Below are positions 15,279-23,513 of a stretch of 23,761 bases of DNA, piece by piece. The stretch's first letter is position 1; the number at the start of each line of letters is the position of its first letter. This DNA comes from CAYQQU01 sp964419545. GTDB lineage: Bacteria > Bacteroidota > Bacteroidia > Chitinophagales > Saprospiraceae. The translations under genes and the position numbers were made by a program. The notes under the pieces are model-generated. The model ran no database searches. It saw only the letters and a program-made list of their open reading frames with translations, and was not told the origin of the DNA. The stretch is from contig CAYQQU010000077.1 of the NCBI GenBank assembly GCA_964419545.1, forward strand, positions 1 through 23,761. Reading direction: 5' to 3'.

Positions 15279-15288
15279 CCTCTACTTT

Positions 15289-15296
15289 CAAAAATA
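15289..15296 (-). promoter_or_regulatory. Candidate -7 element of the ATPase-HNH operon
   Basis: On the minus strand this reads TATTTTTG, a full match to the Bacteroidota TAnnTTTG consensus. No good -33 TTG is seen at the right distance. If used, the transcript would run through the miniature element before reaching the ATG at 15128. Confidence 0.3.
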
Positions 15297-15386
15297 AGCA
15301 TTTACATCTATCCCCGCCTACTTCGGGACGCTGTAAGTAAACAGGTTCGTTATTCCGCACCTGATCTGCTTTGCCCTCCTCACACC

Positions 15387-15968
15387 TCACACCCGCGGAT
15401 TCCGCGCCCGCGCCCGTTTGTACGCCCGCGCTCCCAGGAACAGCAGCCCGACGAAGGCGACGATCCCTCCGAAGAGGTACAGGTAATTCAGCGTGCCGCC
15501 CTTTCCGTAAACCGCAATAAAAGAGATGGATACGAGAAACAGGGTCGGCATCTCGTTGAGCAGGCGAAACTGCCAGTCGGTATAACGGGATGCGCCGCGC
15601 TCCAGCCGGCGGATGACGCCGCGGCACCAAAAGTGATAAGCGGTCATCAGCACCAGCAGCACCAGTTTGACAATCAGCCAGCCGGGCGAGCCCATGAGAA
15701 AGTAGCTGAAGTCGCGCCACAGGCCGTCGATGGCCAGCATGCCCAACCCGGCCGCCCAGGTGATCACCAGCGCCGGGTTGCAGATGATGCGGTACACGCG
15801 CCACTCCATCATGTTGTACTGGTTGCGCAGAATGCCGCCCTCCGGCTCCCCCTTGCCTTGCGCCTCCGCGTGGTAAACGAAGATGCGCACCAGGTAGAAC
15901 AAACCCGCAAACCAGGCCACAAAGCCGACGACATGGAGCGATTTGAAAAAAAATATTGCGTTGGTCAT
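15387..15968 (-). CDS. hemJ: Protoporphyrinogen oxidase HemJ (CopD/UPF0093 family)
   Basis: A 193-residue membrane protein with four to five hydrophobic helices, the usual size of HemJ. HemJ oxidises protoporphyrinogen IX to protoporphyrin IX in heme synthesis, in the inner membrane. Family residues visible are KSLHVVGFVAWFAGLFYL with His12 in helix 1, VYH (His33), EWRVYRIICNPALVITW (55-71), Lys101 in LIVKLVLLV, and YHFWCR (His112). The start ATG at 15966-15968 is immediately followed by helix 1. It diverges from the NUC1 gene; a TACCTTTG box lies 26 bp upstream. The alternative name, CopD-family protein, reflects the fold only; the length and motifs favour HemJ. Confidence 0.85.
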   Translation of the reverse strand: MTNAIFFFKSLHVVGFVAWFAGLFYLVRIFVYHAEAQGKGEPEGGILRNQYNMMEWRVYRIICNPALVITWAAGLGMLAIDGLWRDFSYFLMGSPGWLIVKLVLLVLMTAYHFWCRGVIRRLERGASRYTDWQFRLLNEMPTLFLVSISFIAVYGKGGTLNYLYLFGGIVAFVGLLFLGARAYKRARARNPRV

Positions 15969-15993
15969 ACTATTGGCTTTTGCTTTCCCTTTT

Positions 15994-16001
15994 CAAAGGT
16001 A
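15994..16001 (-). promoter_or_regulatory. Candidate -7 promoter element of hemJ
   Basis: The minus-strand sequence TACCTTTG matches TAnnTTTG exactly and lies 26 bp before the hemJ ATG, implying a short leader. No clear -33 TTG was found. Confidence 0.35.
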
Positions 16002-16078
16002 GCCTTTCTTGATCGTCCCGTTCCCTATTTCCCGTCATCTTCGTAACTTCGTCGCCGCGCAAAAAACAACGGTTCGCA

Positions 16079-17329
16079 ATGATAAGACCTTTCCTGATCC
16101 CGTTCCTGCTGATCATCCTGCCCTGCTTCGGCGCCGCCCAGTCGCTCGACGAGCAGATCGACGGCATCCTCGAAGAGCTCACCGCCATGGAAGTGCGGGA
16201 AGCTATCCTGAAAACCGAGCTCGAAGACCTCAAGCTGCAGCGCATCCAGCGCGACCTGGTCGAGGTGGGCCTGCCCGGAAAGGATTACATTATGCACGCT
16301 GCCCTGGCGCTCGAATACGCCGAAGCACACGAACAAGCCCGCTGGGTCGCCCACGTCATCCTGCCGGACATCATTGAAGGCAACGTCACACGCACCAACG
16401 ATTTCCGGCCCGACCCGCTGGTGAAATCGGGCACGGCGGTCGAAGCGGATTATTTTCTGAAATACCTGCAGCCCGACAGCACCTACCAATACGACGGTTT
16501 CGGATACGACCGCGGGCACCTGGCGCCGTCGGCCGACTTCCGGTGGTCGCAACGGGCCTTGTCAGAATCTTATTTTTACTCCAATATGTCGCCCCAGCGG
16601 GCCGAATTCAACCGGGAAGGATGGGCCGAGCTCGAATCGCTATTGCGCGGGTACGTCTACCGCCATCCGGAAAGCCAGTTGTACGTCGTTACGGGCGGTG
16701 TATTGCAAGACGGGCTGCCGGTGGTGGAACGCGGCGTCAACAAAGTGAGCATCCCGGAGTACTATTTCAAAGTCGCCGTCGACCTGGAGCAGCAGCGCGG
16801 CATCGGCTTCGTGATGCCCAACCAGCGGATCGACTCGCCGCTCGAAGCTTTCGCCGTACCCATCGACAAGGTGGAAAGCCTCACCGGACTGGATTTCTTC
16901 AACCGGCTCCCCGCCGCGGTGCAGGAACAGCTGGAGGGACAGATCGACAAAACCGCCTGGATACCCGAACTCGGACAGGGCGACGTCGAACCGCTCTACC
17001 CGCCCGACCTGCCGCCCGGCTACTTCAGCACCGTACAGGCCCGGCAGTACATGGGGCGCGGACAGGAGATTAACGTCTGCGGCACGGTGGTCAGCACGCG
17101 CTACAGCCGCAGCGGCAACCTCTGGCTGAATATCGACAAGCAATTTCCCAACCAGATCTTCTCGGTCTTCATCCGCAAAAAAGACCTGGTCAACTTCAGC
17201 TTCGATCCGCAAAAAGAACTGGCCAACCGGCAGGTGTGCTTCTACGGCAAAGTGGAGGACTTCAACGGCGCCCCGACCATGAACCTAGACAATGAGGAAG
17301 CCATCCTCTTCCAGGTCCCGGATCGATGA
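16079..17329 (+). CDS. Secreted DNA/RNA non-specific endonuclease (NUC1) with a C-terminal OB-fold-like domain
   Basis: A 416-residue exported nuclease. The signal peptide is MIRPFLIPFLLIILPCFGAAQ. A short coiled coil follows (about 23-62), then a beta-beta-alpha-metal nuclease of the Serratia type: YDRGHLAPSADF with the general base His147 (about 143-154), and SNMSPQRAEFNREGWAELE, whose Asn178 corresponds to the Mg ligand. About 320-412 forms a separate beta-rich segment (GQEINVCGTVVSTRYSRSGN, LWLNIDK, VCFYGKVEDFNGAPTMNL) that looks like an OB-fold nucleic-acid-binding domain. It should degrade extracellular or periplasmic nucleic acids for nutrition or matrix turnover (inference). It lacks a T9SS tail, so it is probably periplasmic or released by another route. 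Confidence 0.9.
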   Translation: MIRPFLIPFLLIILPCFGAAQSLDEQIDGILEELTAMEVREAILKTELEDLKLQRIQRDLVEVGLPGKDYIMHAALALEYAEAHEQARWVAHVILPDIIEGNVTRTNDFRPDPLVKSGTAVEADYFLKYLQPDSTYQYDGFGYDRGHLAPSADFRWSQRALSESYFYSNMSPQRAEFNREGWAELESLLRGYVYRHPESQLYVVTGGVLQDGLPVVERGVNKVSIPEYYFKVAVDLEQQRGIGFVMPNQRIDSPLEAFAVPIDKVESLTGLDFFNRLPAAVQEQLEGQIDKTAWIPELGQGDVEPLYPPDLPPGYFSTVQARQYMGRGQEINVCGTVVSTRYSRSGNLWLNIDKQFPNQIFSVFIRKKDLVNFSFDPQKELANRQVCFYGKVEDFNGAPTMNLDNEEAILFQVPDR

Positions 17330-17517
17330 CCCCGTTTTCCCTTTCCTCGTTTTGTAATCGATCCGACCCTTTTTTCAATGTTTGGCCGATGACCAGTCCG
17401 GCAACGAAAAATTTTCTAATTTTCCACAAGCTGAAATGCAGTCGCCGGAGATTTTCCTTGTCATTATCTCCGAGAAGCTGACCATAATCTACTTTCTTAA
17501 CTAAAATCAACTCATTG

Positions 17518-19953
17518 ATGAACCAGATCTACTTGCGTTCCTTTTTCTTCATTTTAGGATTTTTCCTCCTGAACATTCTGCCGGGCGCCGCCCAGATCGG
17601 TTACGTCAACAGCGCCGCTACGGGCGCCAATGACGGCACCTCCTGGGACAATGCCTACACGGACCTCGACGATGCGCTCGCCGACACCACCGTCACCTCC
17701 GTTTGGATTGCCACCGGCGTCTACACCCCGGGCGATGAGACGCCCGACACCCTTTCCCGTTTTACCGTGAGTCGCAGTATCTCTATCGTCGGCGGCTTTG
17801 CGGGTACGGAAAGCTCGCTCGACGAGCGGGACATTCAGGCCAACCCGACCATCCTCAGCGGCGATATCGCCGGGGACGACGTCATGGACGATTTTGACAA
17901 CAACAAAGAGGACAACGTGCTGCACGTCGTCTTCGTAGACAGCCTGCTGGAGGCGCCGGTGGTGTTCGACGGCCTGACTATCAGCGGCGGGCACAACAAC
18001 CCTTTCCTCGACGGGTTTGACGAATATTTCTGGCGGGGCGCCGGCGTTTTTGCCTACAGCTCAGCGGAGTTTTACAACTGCACCTTTACGCAAAACTTCG
18101 CCAATAGCGGGGCGGGCGCCTACGTACGTCCTTTCGGTCCCAACCCGACGATCGCCGTTTTCGAAAATTGTACGGTTACCCGCAATTTCGCCTCCGGCCA
18201 GGCCGCCCTGTACTTCAACAGCCTGGCGGAACTCAACGTCGACAGCTGCGCCTTCACCGATAATATTGCCGACCGCGGCGGTCTGTATCCGGCTTTCTGC
18301 CAAGACGTCAACATCACCAATTGCACCTTTGACAACAACTTCAACGAAACCGGCTTCGGCGGCGCGTTCTTTACCTGGCAATGCCCCGACATCAGCATCG
18401 ACGGCTGTGCGTTTACCAATAACGTCGCCTTCAGTTCGGCCGCCGGCTATATCGACGGCCGGGACGTCACCTCGCTCGACCCCGAATCGGTAGTCATCCA
18501 GAACAGCACTTTCGAGGGCAACGTCGCGACCGGCAGCTTCGGCGGCGCGCTCAACATCTGGCGCATGCCCTACCGGGTATCCAACTGCCAGTTTATCGGC
18601 AATAGCGCCGACGCTTCGGGCGGGGCCATCTCCAACGGGGGCGACGATAAATTTTATATTATCGAAAACAGCTCGTTCCAGAATAACAACGCCGGCTTTG
18701 GCGGAGCCATGAACAACTACGGCGCACGCACCAATGCGACCATCCGGGCCTGTGAATTTATCCAGAACGAGGCGGCTACCAGCGGCGGCGCCATCATCAA
18801 CGGCTTCGAAGCTGTTGTTACCATCGACAGCTGCCTGTTTGAGGAAAATACCGGTTCTTTCGCCGCTGCTATTTTCAATCAGAACGATACGACTTCGGCG
18901 ACCATCAGCAATTCCACTTTCGTGGCCAACTCGTCGGTCAATAGCGGAGGCGCCATCTCCAAGATCCGCGGCCCGGTCCTCGACCTGGATAACTGCACCT
19001 TCATCGGCAACGCCTCCGACTTCGGAGCTGCGCTCAGCATTTCGGATGTCCTTAACCCCGACAGTCCGGAAGCGGAAGGTTCCTTTACAGCGCGCAACTC
19101 GATCTTCGATTTCAATATCGCCGAAACCCAGGCCGGCGCCATCAACCTGAACAACGCGCCGACGCTCATCGAAAGCTGCGTGATCGTCAATAATACCGCT
19201 GTTGACGGCGCCGGCGGCGGTATTTCCGCCAACGGCTCCGACAGCACCTTCTCGGAGTTGACCATCGTCAACACCACCTTCGCCAACAACTTCAGCGCCA
19301 TCGGCGCCAACCTGGCCGGTTTTACCAGCGATGTGGCGGAACTGACCATCAATATCCAGAACAACATCTTCTTCAGCGAGATCGGCGGCAGCTACGCCAC
19401 CGAAGACGGCGCTCCGGTGGTCGTTTCGCGCGGCGGCAACCTCGTCAACGACGACACCATGGATCCCTTCCTCAACGGCGATAAGGACGTCAGCGGCTTC
19501 GGTCAGGACCCCCTCTTCCTCGACGCCGCCAACAGCGACTACCGACCCTCGCTCGATCCCATCAGCCCGGCTATCAACGGCGGCGTGGCGGACGGCGCGC
19601 CCGAATTCGACATCGAAGGCAAACCGCGCATCTTCGACCCCGACAAAGGGGCCTACGAGCAGGATGCAACCACCGACCTGGAAGAGGTGACGCCCGTAAA
19701 TCTGGGCCAACTGCGCGTGGCGCCCAACCCCGCCGGCGCGGAAACGCAACTGCGCCTGCAGAACGCCTGGCGCGGCAGACTCCAGGTCAGCCTCTATGAT
19801 ATCGAGGGTCGCCTCGTCAATACCTTCGCCATCGATAAAGGCGCGGATTTCCTGGAAGCGCCGCTTGACCTATCGCAGCTGAACACCGGCGTTTACCGGC
19901 TGGTGGTGGCTAAAGGCGATCAGGTGCTTACGCTGCCGGTTGTGAGAAAATAA
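17518..19953 (+). CDS. Right-handed beta-helix surface protein with T9SS sorting domain
   Basis: An 811-residue secreted protein. The signal peptide is MNQIYLRSFFFILGFFLLNILPGAAQ. It is followed by the typical head of Bacteroidota parallel beta-helix proteins (GTSWDNAYTDLDDALA, IWIATGVYTPG-like, GGFAGTE). Then come about 15 beta-helix turns rich in NCTF, GGA and N-x-A motifs, such as FGGAFF, SGGAISNGG and FGGAMNNYG (about 140-680). The C-terminus from about 726 is a T9SS sorting domain (VAPNPAG, LYDIEGRLVNTF, LNTGVYRLVV). The fold resembles pectate-lyase and Pmp-type passenger domains, but no catalytic residues can be named. The start is the ATG at 17518; a TTG one codon upstream is unlikely. 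Surface adhesion or polysaccharide binding is a guess. Confidence 0.9.
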   Translation: MNQIYLRSFFFILGFFLLNILPGAAQIGYVNSAATGANDGTSWDNAYTDLDDALADTTVTSVWIATGVYTPGDETPDTLSRFTVSRSISIVGGFAGTESSLDERDIQANPTILSGDIAGDDVMDDFDNNKEDNVLHVVFVDSLLEAPVVFDGLTISGGHNNPFLDGFDEYFWRGAGVFAYSSAEFYNCTFTQNFANSGAGAYVRPFGPNPTIAVFENCTVTRNFASGQAALYFNSLAELNVDSCAFTDNIADRGGLYPAFCQDVNITNCTFDNNFNETGFGGAFFTWQCPDISIDGCAFTNNVAFSSAAGYIDGRDVTSLDPESVVIQNSTFEGNVATGSFGGALNIWRMPYRVSNCQFIGNSADASGGAISNGGDDKFYIIENSSFQNNNAGFGGAMNNYGARTNATIRACEFIQNEAATSGGAIINGFEAVVTIDSCLFEENTGSFAAAIFNQNDTTSATISNSTFVANSSVNSGGAISKIRGPVLDLDNCTFIGNASDFGAALSISDVLNPDSPEAEGSFTARNSIFDFNIAETQAGAINLNNAPTLIESCVIVNNTAVDGAGGGISANGSDSTFSELTIVNTTFANNFSAIGANLAGFTSDVAELTINIQNNIFFSEIGGSYATEDGAPVVVSRGGNLVNDDTMDPFLNGDKDVSGFGQDPLFLDAANSDYRPSLDPISPAINGGVADGAPEFDIEGKPRIFDPDKGAYEQDATTDLEEVTPVNLGQLRVAPNPAGAETQLRLQNAWRGRLQVSLYDIEGRLVNTFAIDKGADFLEAPLDLSQLNTGVYRLVVAKGDQVLTLPVVRK

Positions 19954-19982
19954 AAAGGGTAGAAGTTTGAAGTTTTATTGAA

Positions 19983-20017
19983 AACTCCGGGGGCAGCTTG
20001 AAGCTGCCCCCGGAGTT
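19983..20017. terminator. Perfect 17-bp-arm hairpin between convergent genes
   Basis: AACTCCGGGGGCAGCTT is followed by one G and its exact reverse complement, centred at 20000. It lies between the convergent stops at 19953 and 20024. On the minus strand it is followed by a short T-run (GTTTTC), on the plus strand by none. It is probably a terminator for the reductase gene, possibly bidirectional. Confidence 0.6.
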
Positions 20018-20023
20018 CACTGC

Positions 20024-20974
20024 TCACCCCCACAGCCCCGCTACGGTATACGGGCCGCCTTCGATCGCCCAGAACTCACCGCTCACGTACCGCCGGCCCC
20101 GGTCGAGCGCAGCAATGGCTTGCAGGTCCGCTTCGGAAAGCGAAAGCTCCGCGGCAGCCAGGTTTTGTGCGATCCGTTCGGGATTGACCGATTTGGGAAT
20201 GACGGCCGTCCCGCGGTGGATGGCCCAGCTGATAAGCACCTGCGCCGGGCTGGCGCCGTGGCGTTTGGCGATATCGGCGATGGTGGGGTCTTCCAGAAGG
20301 ACGGGCTCGTTGTCGGCTTTCATGGCGCCGGCGCGGTCGCGGGAGCCAAGTGGAGAGTAGGCGGTCAGGTGCACGCCCCGGGTTTTGCAAAAGTCGAGCA
20401 GCTCCGGTTGCTGCAGGTAGGGATGCAGTTCGATCTGGTTCATGGCCGGCTTGATCCGGGCGTTGTCCAGCAGCTTGTTCACCTTGGCGGTGCTGAAGTT
20501 GCTAACGCCGATATGGCGGGCAAGGCCTCTGTCCACCAGCGCCTCCATCGCCGTCCAGGTCGTAGCGATCGGCAGGTCGGACAGTGCGATCTGATCGTCG
20601 GCCGAGCGGGGAAAGGTTACGCCCGACTTCTGAGCCACCGGCCAGTGGATGAGAAAAAGGTCGAGGTAGTCCAGCTGCAGGTCGGCCAGTGTCTTCTTCA
20701 GTGCCGGTTCTACGTCTTCCGGCGCGTGCGCATCGTTCCACAATTTGGAAGTCACCCATAGTGCTTCCCGCTTGACCCGTCCTTCCGCAAACACTTCGGC
20801 CAGCGCCCGGCCGACCTCGGGCTCATTGCCGTAGATGGGCGCGCAGTCAATGTGGCGGTAGCCTACCCGGATGGCTTCTTTGACGGCATGGTACACTTCG
20901 CCGGGCTTGGATTTCCAGGTGCCCAGGCCGAGGATGGGCATTTGATCGCCGTTGGGAAAGGAGAGGGATTGCAT
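20024..20974 (-). CDS. Aldo/keto reductase
   Basis: A 316-residue NADPH-dependent (beta/alpha)8-barrel reductase of aldehydes and ketones. All four catalytic residues are present at the positions classic for aldose reductase: Asp43 and Tyr48 in HIDCAPIYGNE, Lys77 in SKLWN, and His110 in LIHWP. Further family motifs are GLGTWKS (17-23), VSNFSTAKV, LHPYLQQPELLDFCK, AYSPLGS, and the NADPH-binding IPKSVNPERIAQN. The frame is open far upstream, but the ATG at 20972-20974 is the natural start (MQSLSFPNGDQMPILGLGTW). The substrate is not determinable. It diverges from the GT4 gene. Confidence 0.93.
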   Translation of the reverse strand: MQSLSFPNGDQMPILGLGTWKSKPGEVYHAVKEAIRVGYRHIDCAPIYGNEPEVGRALAEVFAEGRVKREALWVTSKLWNDAHAPEDVEPALKKTLADLQLDYLDLFLIHWPVAQKSGVTFPRSADDQIALSDLPIATTWTAMEALVDRGLARHIGVSNFSTAKVNKLLDNARIKPAMNQIELHPYLQQPELLDFCKTRGVHLTAYSPLGSRDRAGAMKADNEPVLLEDPTIADIAKRHGASPAQVLISWAIHRGTAVIPKSVNPERIAQNLAAAELSLSEADLQAIAALDRGRRYVSGEFWAIEGGPYTVAGLWG

Positions 20975-21187
20975 TTTTTCAGGTTTGTGGTTCGAATATT
21001 GTTTTCCATTACTAAACAAGGAATGATGGGAGAGGTTGAGCGGTTGCGGCCGGGCCCGCTCTGCTTTTCCGCAAATTCTTACCCGCCCGGCCGGGTCAAT
21101 AGCCCAAAATCGATTACCTTGTTGTACCGGCGAGTCCGACCGGATGACGCCCTCAATTTGCGCTTCGCTCAACCAAAAATAATACGC

Positions 21188-22396
21188 ATGAAAGCACTTT
21201 TCTACACCCGCGAATACCCGCCTTACGTCTATGGCGGCGCCGGCGTGCACGTGGAATACCTGGCGGCCGAACTGGCCAAGCTCATGCCGGTAGAGGTGCG
21301 GTCGTTCGGCGACCAGCAGGAGGCCGGCGGCCAGTTGACGGTCAAAGGGTTCCCGTTCGAGAATCCGGTTTTCGAGCATACCGACGGCAAATTGAAAACC
21401 GTCCTGAAAACCCTGAGCACCTGCGTGCATATGACGTCCGAAAATGTCGATGCAGACGTCGTGCACTGCCATACCTGGTACGCTCACTTCGCCGGCATCG
21501 TCACCAAATTGTGCTACGGCATCCCCCTGGTGATCACCACCCACTCCCTGGAGCCGCTGCGGCCATGGAAACGGGAACAACTGGGCCGGGGCTACGACGC
21601 TTCCTCCTGGGTAGAACGCACGGCCCTCGAAATGGCGGACGCAGTGATCGCCGTTTCCAAAGAGACGAAACAGGATATCCTCCGGTTTTTCGACATCGCC
21701 CCGGATAAGATCAAGGTCATCTACAACGGCATCGACCTGCGCCAGTACCAGCCTACGGCCTCGACCGCCGCCCTGCAGACCTACGGCGTTGATCCCGCCA
21801 GGCCTTACGTGCTTTTCGTGGGGCGGATCACCCGCCAGAAAGGCATCATCCACCTGGTGAACGCGATCCGGTACATCGATCCGGATACGCAGGTGGTGCT
21901 GTGCGCCGGCGCCCCCGATACGCCGGAAATCGCCAAGGAGATGGAAGAGAGCGTCAATGCAGTTAAGTCGACCCGGGATAAGGTGATCTGGATCGATAAG
22001 ATGCTGGAAAAAAAGGAGGTCATCGAACTGTATTCCCACGCCGCCGTTTTTTGCTGCCCGTCGATCTACGAACCCTTCGGCATCATCAATATCGAAGCGA
22101 TGGCCTGCCATACCGCCGTGGTCGCCAGCGCAGTGGGCGGTATCAAAGAAGTGGTGGTGGACGGCGAGACCGGGCTACTGGTGCCGCTGGAACAACAGGA
22201 CCAGGCGCCGTTTGAACCGGTAGATCCCGATCAGTTTTCCAGAGACCTGGCCGCAGGGATCAACCGCCTGATCGACGACCCCGATCTGCGGGCTTCAATG
22301 GCCGAAAAGGGACGGAAACGGGTGGAGGAACATTTTGACTGGGTGGCCATCGCTAAACAGGTGGAGGCATTGTACCGCTCTTTGGCAATTAAATAG
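21188..22396 (+). CDS. GT4 glycosyltransferase, glycogen synthase/GlgM (actinobacterial GlgA type)
   Basis: A 402-residue GT-B fold glycosyltransferase. The N-terminus (MKALFYTREYPPYVYGGAGV, then HVEYLAAEL) has the acceptor-side motif of glycogen/starch synthase-like GT4 enzymes. Other motifs are HCHTWYAHFAG, TTHSLEPLRPWK, the hinge region YNGIDLRQY, the nucleotide-phosphate-binding FVGRITRQKG, and the E-x7-E element IYEPFGIINIEAM. Length and motifs fit the shorter GlgA/GlgM type, which uses ADP-glucose to make glycogen or maltose-1-phosphate, rather than the 470-aa E. coli GlgA. No other glycogen gene is in the window. The start is the ATG at 21188. It diverges from the reductase across about 213 bp in which I see no convincing promoter. 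Confidence 0.87.
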   Translation: MKALFYTREYPPYVYGGAGVHVEYLAAELAKLMPVEVRSFGDQQEAGGQLTVKGFPFENPVFEHTDGKLKTVLKTLSTCVHMTSENVDADVVHCHTWYAHFAGIVTKLCYGIPLVITTHSLEPLRPWKREQLGRGYDASSWVERTALEMADAVIAVSKETKQDILRFFDIAPDKIKVIYNGIDLRQYQPTASTAALQTYGVDPARPYVLFVGRITRQKGIIHLVNAIRYIDPDTQVVLCAGAPDTPEIAKEMEESVNAVKSTRDKVIWIDKMLEKKEVIELYSHAAVFCCPSIYEPFGIINIEAMACHTAVVASAVGGIKEVVVDGETGLLVPLEQQDQAPFEPVDPDQFSRDLAAGINRLIDDPDLRASMAEKGRKRVEEHFDWVAIAKQVEALYRSLAIK

Positions 22397-22426
22397 AGTC
22401 ACCTGGGAGCCGAAAACAATCAGCAG

Positions 22427-22457
22427 TTGTTTTCCTCACTATTCATCGCTATATTGC
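22427..22457 (+). promoter_or_regulatory. Candidate arsR promoter (TTG ... TATATTGC)
   Basis: TTG at 22427-22429 and TATATTGC at 22450-22457 (a 6 of 8 match to TAnnTTTG) are 20 bp apart, the right spacing for a Bacteroidota promoter. The -7 part overlaps the operator palindrome, as expected for repression by steric block. Confidence 0.45.
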
Positions 22458-22460
22458 GAT
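22445..22460. promoter_or_regulatory. Candidate ArsR operator 1
   Basis: ATCGC-tatatt-GCGAT is a 5-bp inverted repeat, 13 bp before the arsR ATG. The block ATTCATCGC...TATT that starts at 22441 recurs at 22834 before the phosphatase gene. Confidence 0.55.
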
Positions 22461-22473
22461 AAATAAATAATCA

Positions 22474-22806
22474 ATGGGGCTTACCAAATTTGAGGTTTTC
22501 CCGCCCGAGCAAAACGAACTGGCGGCCATCGCCAAAGCGCTGGGGCATCCGGCGCGCATCGCCATCCTTCAGCATCTGTTGAGGGCGAATACCTGCATAT
22601 GCGGCGATCTGGTCAACGAAATCCCACTGGCGCAGCCGACCATATCGCGGCATCTGCAGGAGCTGAAAGCGGTGGGCCTTATTAAGGGAACCATCGAAGG
22701 CACCAGCATCAACTACTGTATCGACGGAGCGCGTTGGGCGGAAATCCAGCAGCGTTTGAACGCCTTGTTCGACGCTTTTGATCCGGAGCAGGAGCAGTGT
22801 TGCTGA
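22474..22806 (+). CDS. arsR: ArsR/SmtB-family metalloregulator
   Basis: A 110-residue winged-helix repressor. The core is KALGHPARIAILQHLL, then CICGDLVNEI and the recognition helix AQPTISRHLQELKAVGLIKG. Cys41 and Cys43 (CIC) match the Cys-x-Cys arsenite-sensing site of ArsR (ELCVCDL in E. coli), and a terminal Cys-Cys (109-110) could provide the third ligand. Such proteins repress their operon until As(III) or Sb(III) binds. Together with the arsenate-reductase-like gene and aquaporin downstream, this supports arsenic as the signal. Likely operators lie at 22445 and 22834. Confidence 0.9.
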   Translation: MGLTKFEVFPPEQNELAAIAKALGHPARIAILQHLLRANTCICGDLVNEIPLAQPTISRHLQELKAVGLIKGTIEGTSINYCIDGARWAEIQQRLNALFDAFDPEQEQCC

Positions 22807-22833
22807 GGTGTTGGAAAGTCCATTTTTGACCTT

Positions 22834-22850
22834 ATTCATCGCACTATTAC
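22834..22850. promoter_or_regulatory. Candidate ArsR operator 2 (before the phosphatase gene)
   Basis: This site matches 14 of 17 bases of the sequence at 22441-22457 (ATTCATCGC, then TATT) and lies 18 bp before the next gene's ATG. It suggests a second ArsR-controlled start within the operon. Confidence 0.45.
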
Positions 22851-22868
22851 AAAACAGCTGTTGATAGT

Positions 22869-23513
22869 ATGACAACCGAAAAACTGACCTTTTACCCCCC
22901 GTTGCAGACCTACATCGAAGCGCAACGGTCCGAAGCGGCGCTGATCCCCGAATCGCGAAAAACTTTGCTGCACCGGTTGGCGGAATATATCCGGGAAAAG
23001 CGACGGGCCAATGATCTGGCCCAACTGAACTTCATCTGTACGCACAACTCCCGGCGCAGCCTCATCAGCCAGGCCTGGGCTTTTGCCGCGGCGGCGTATT
23101 TGGGGATCGAAAATATCGCTACCTATTCCGGCGGTACGGAAGCAACGGCTTTCAACCCTCGCGCCGTGGCGGCGCTGGAACGTGTTGGGTTTAAGATCGA
23201 AAAACCGGGCGGGGAAAATCCACGCTACCGGTTGGCTTTCGGCGAAAACGGGCCGGTACTGGAGGCCTTCTCCAAGACTTTCGACGATCCGTATAATCCC
23301 GCCAAAGGTTTTGCAGCGATTATAACCTGCGCCCAGGCCGACGAGGCCTGTCCTTTTGTGCCGGGCGCCGAATTCCGGCTTTCCCTGACTTACGAAGACC
23401 CCAAGGTTGCCGATGGAACGCCCGAGGAGACCGCCCGATACGACGAGCGGGTGCGCCAGATCGGGCGGGAGATTTTTTACGCTTTTCAACAAGTTGCCCA
23501 AGCCGATGAATAG
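22869..23513 (+). CDS. Low-molecular-weight phosphatase/arsenate reductase-like protein
   Basis: A 214-residue cytoplasmic protein with the phosphate-loop motif CTHNSRRS (Cys57 to Arg63, C-x5-R) after the strand AQLNFI, as in LMW tyrosine phosphatases and thioredoxin-linked ArsC. A YSGGTEATAFNPRAVAALE segment follows, as in ArsC (SAGT.... NP.AI..L). An acidic EDPK near 176-179 supplies the likely general acid. Two further cysteines (TCAQADEAC) could act as shuttle thiols for arsenate reduction. It has an N-terminal extension of about 50 residues compared with minimal LMW phosphatases. The arsR/aquaporin context favours arsenate reductase activity over protein dephosphorylation (inference). 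It overlaps the aquaporin start by 8 bp, which suggests coupled translation. Confidence 0.83.
   Translation: MTTEKLTFYPPLQTYIEAQRSEAALIPESRKTLLHRLAEYIREKRRANDLAQLNFICTHNSRRSLISQAWAFAAAAYLGIENIATYSGGTEATAFNPRAVAALERVGFKIEKPGGENPRYRLAFGENGPVLEAFSKTFDDPYNPAKGFAAIITCAQADEACPFVPGAEFRLSLTYEDPKVADGTPEETARYDERVRQIGREIFYAFQQVAQADE

Noticed and set aside
13046..15400. Retron of the Ec78 type, which also uses a PtuAB pair
   Set aside because: No reverse transcriptase frame and no msr/msd-like RNA region is seen next to the ATPase-HNH pair; the only structured non-coding DNA has transposon-type target duplications.
18061..19400. Repeated short motifs suggestive of a CRISPR or tandem array
   Set aside because: They are in-frame beta-helix turns (GGA/NCTF-type) of unequal spacing and variable sequence, not direct repeats with spacers.
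18061..19749. Minus-strand open frame of 562 codons
   Set aside because: Exactly antisense to the beta-helix gene; its low-complexity Val/Gly/Asp/Arg composition is a mirror of the repeats on the other strand.
20975..22111. Upstream extension of the aldo/keto reductase reading frame on the minus strand
   Set aside because: It overlaps the GT4 gene on the other strand; the reductase family begins at the ATG at 20974.
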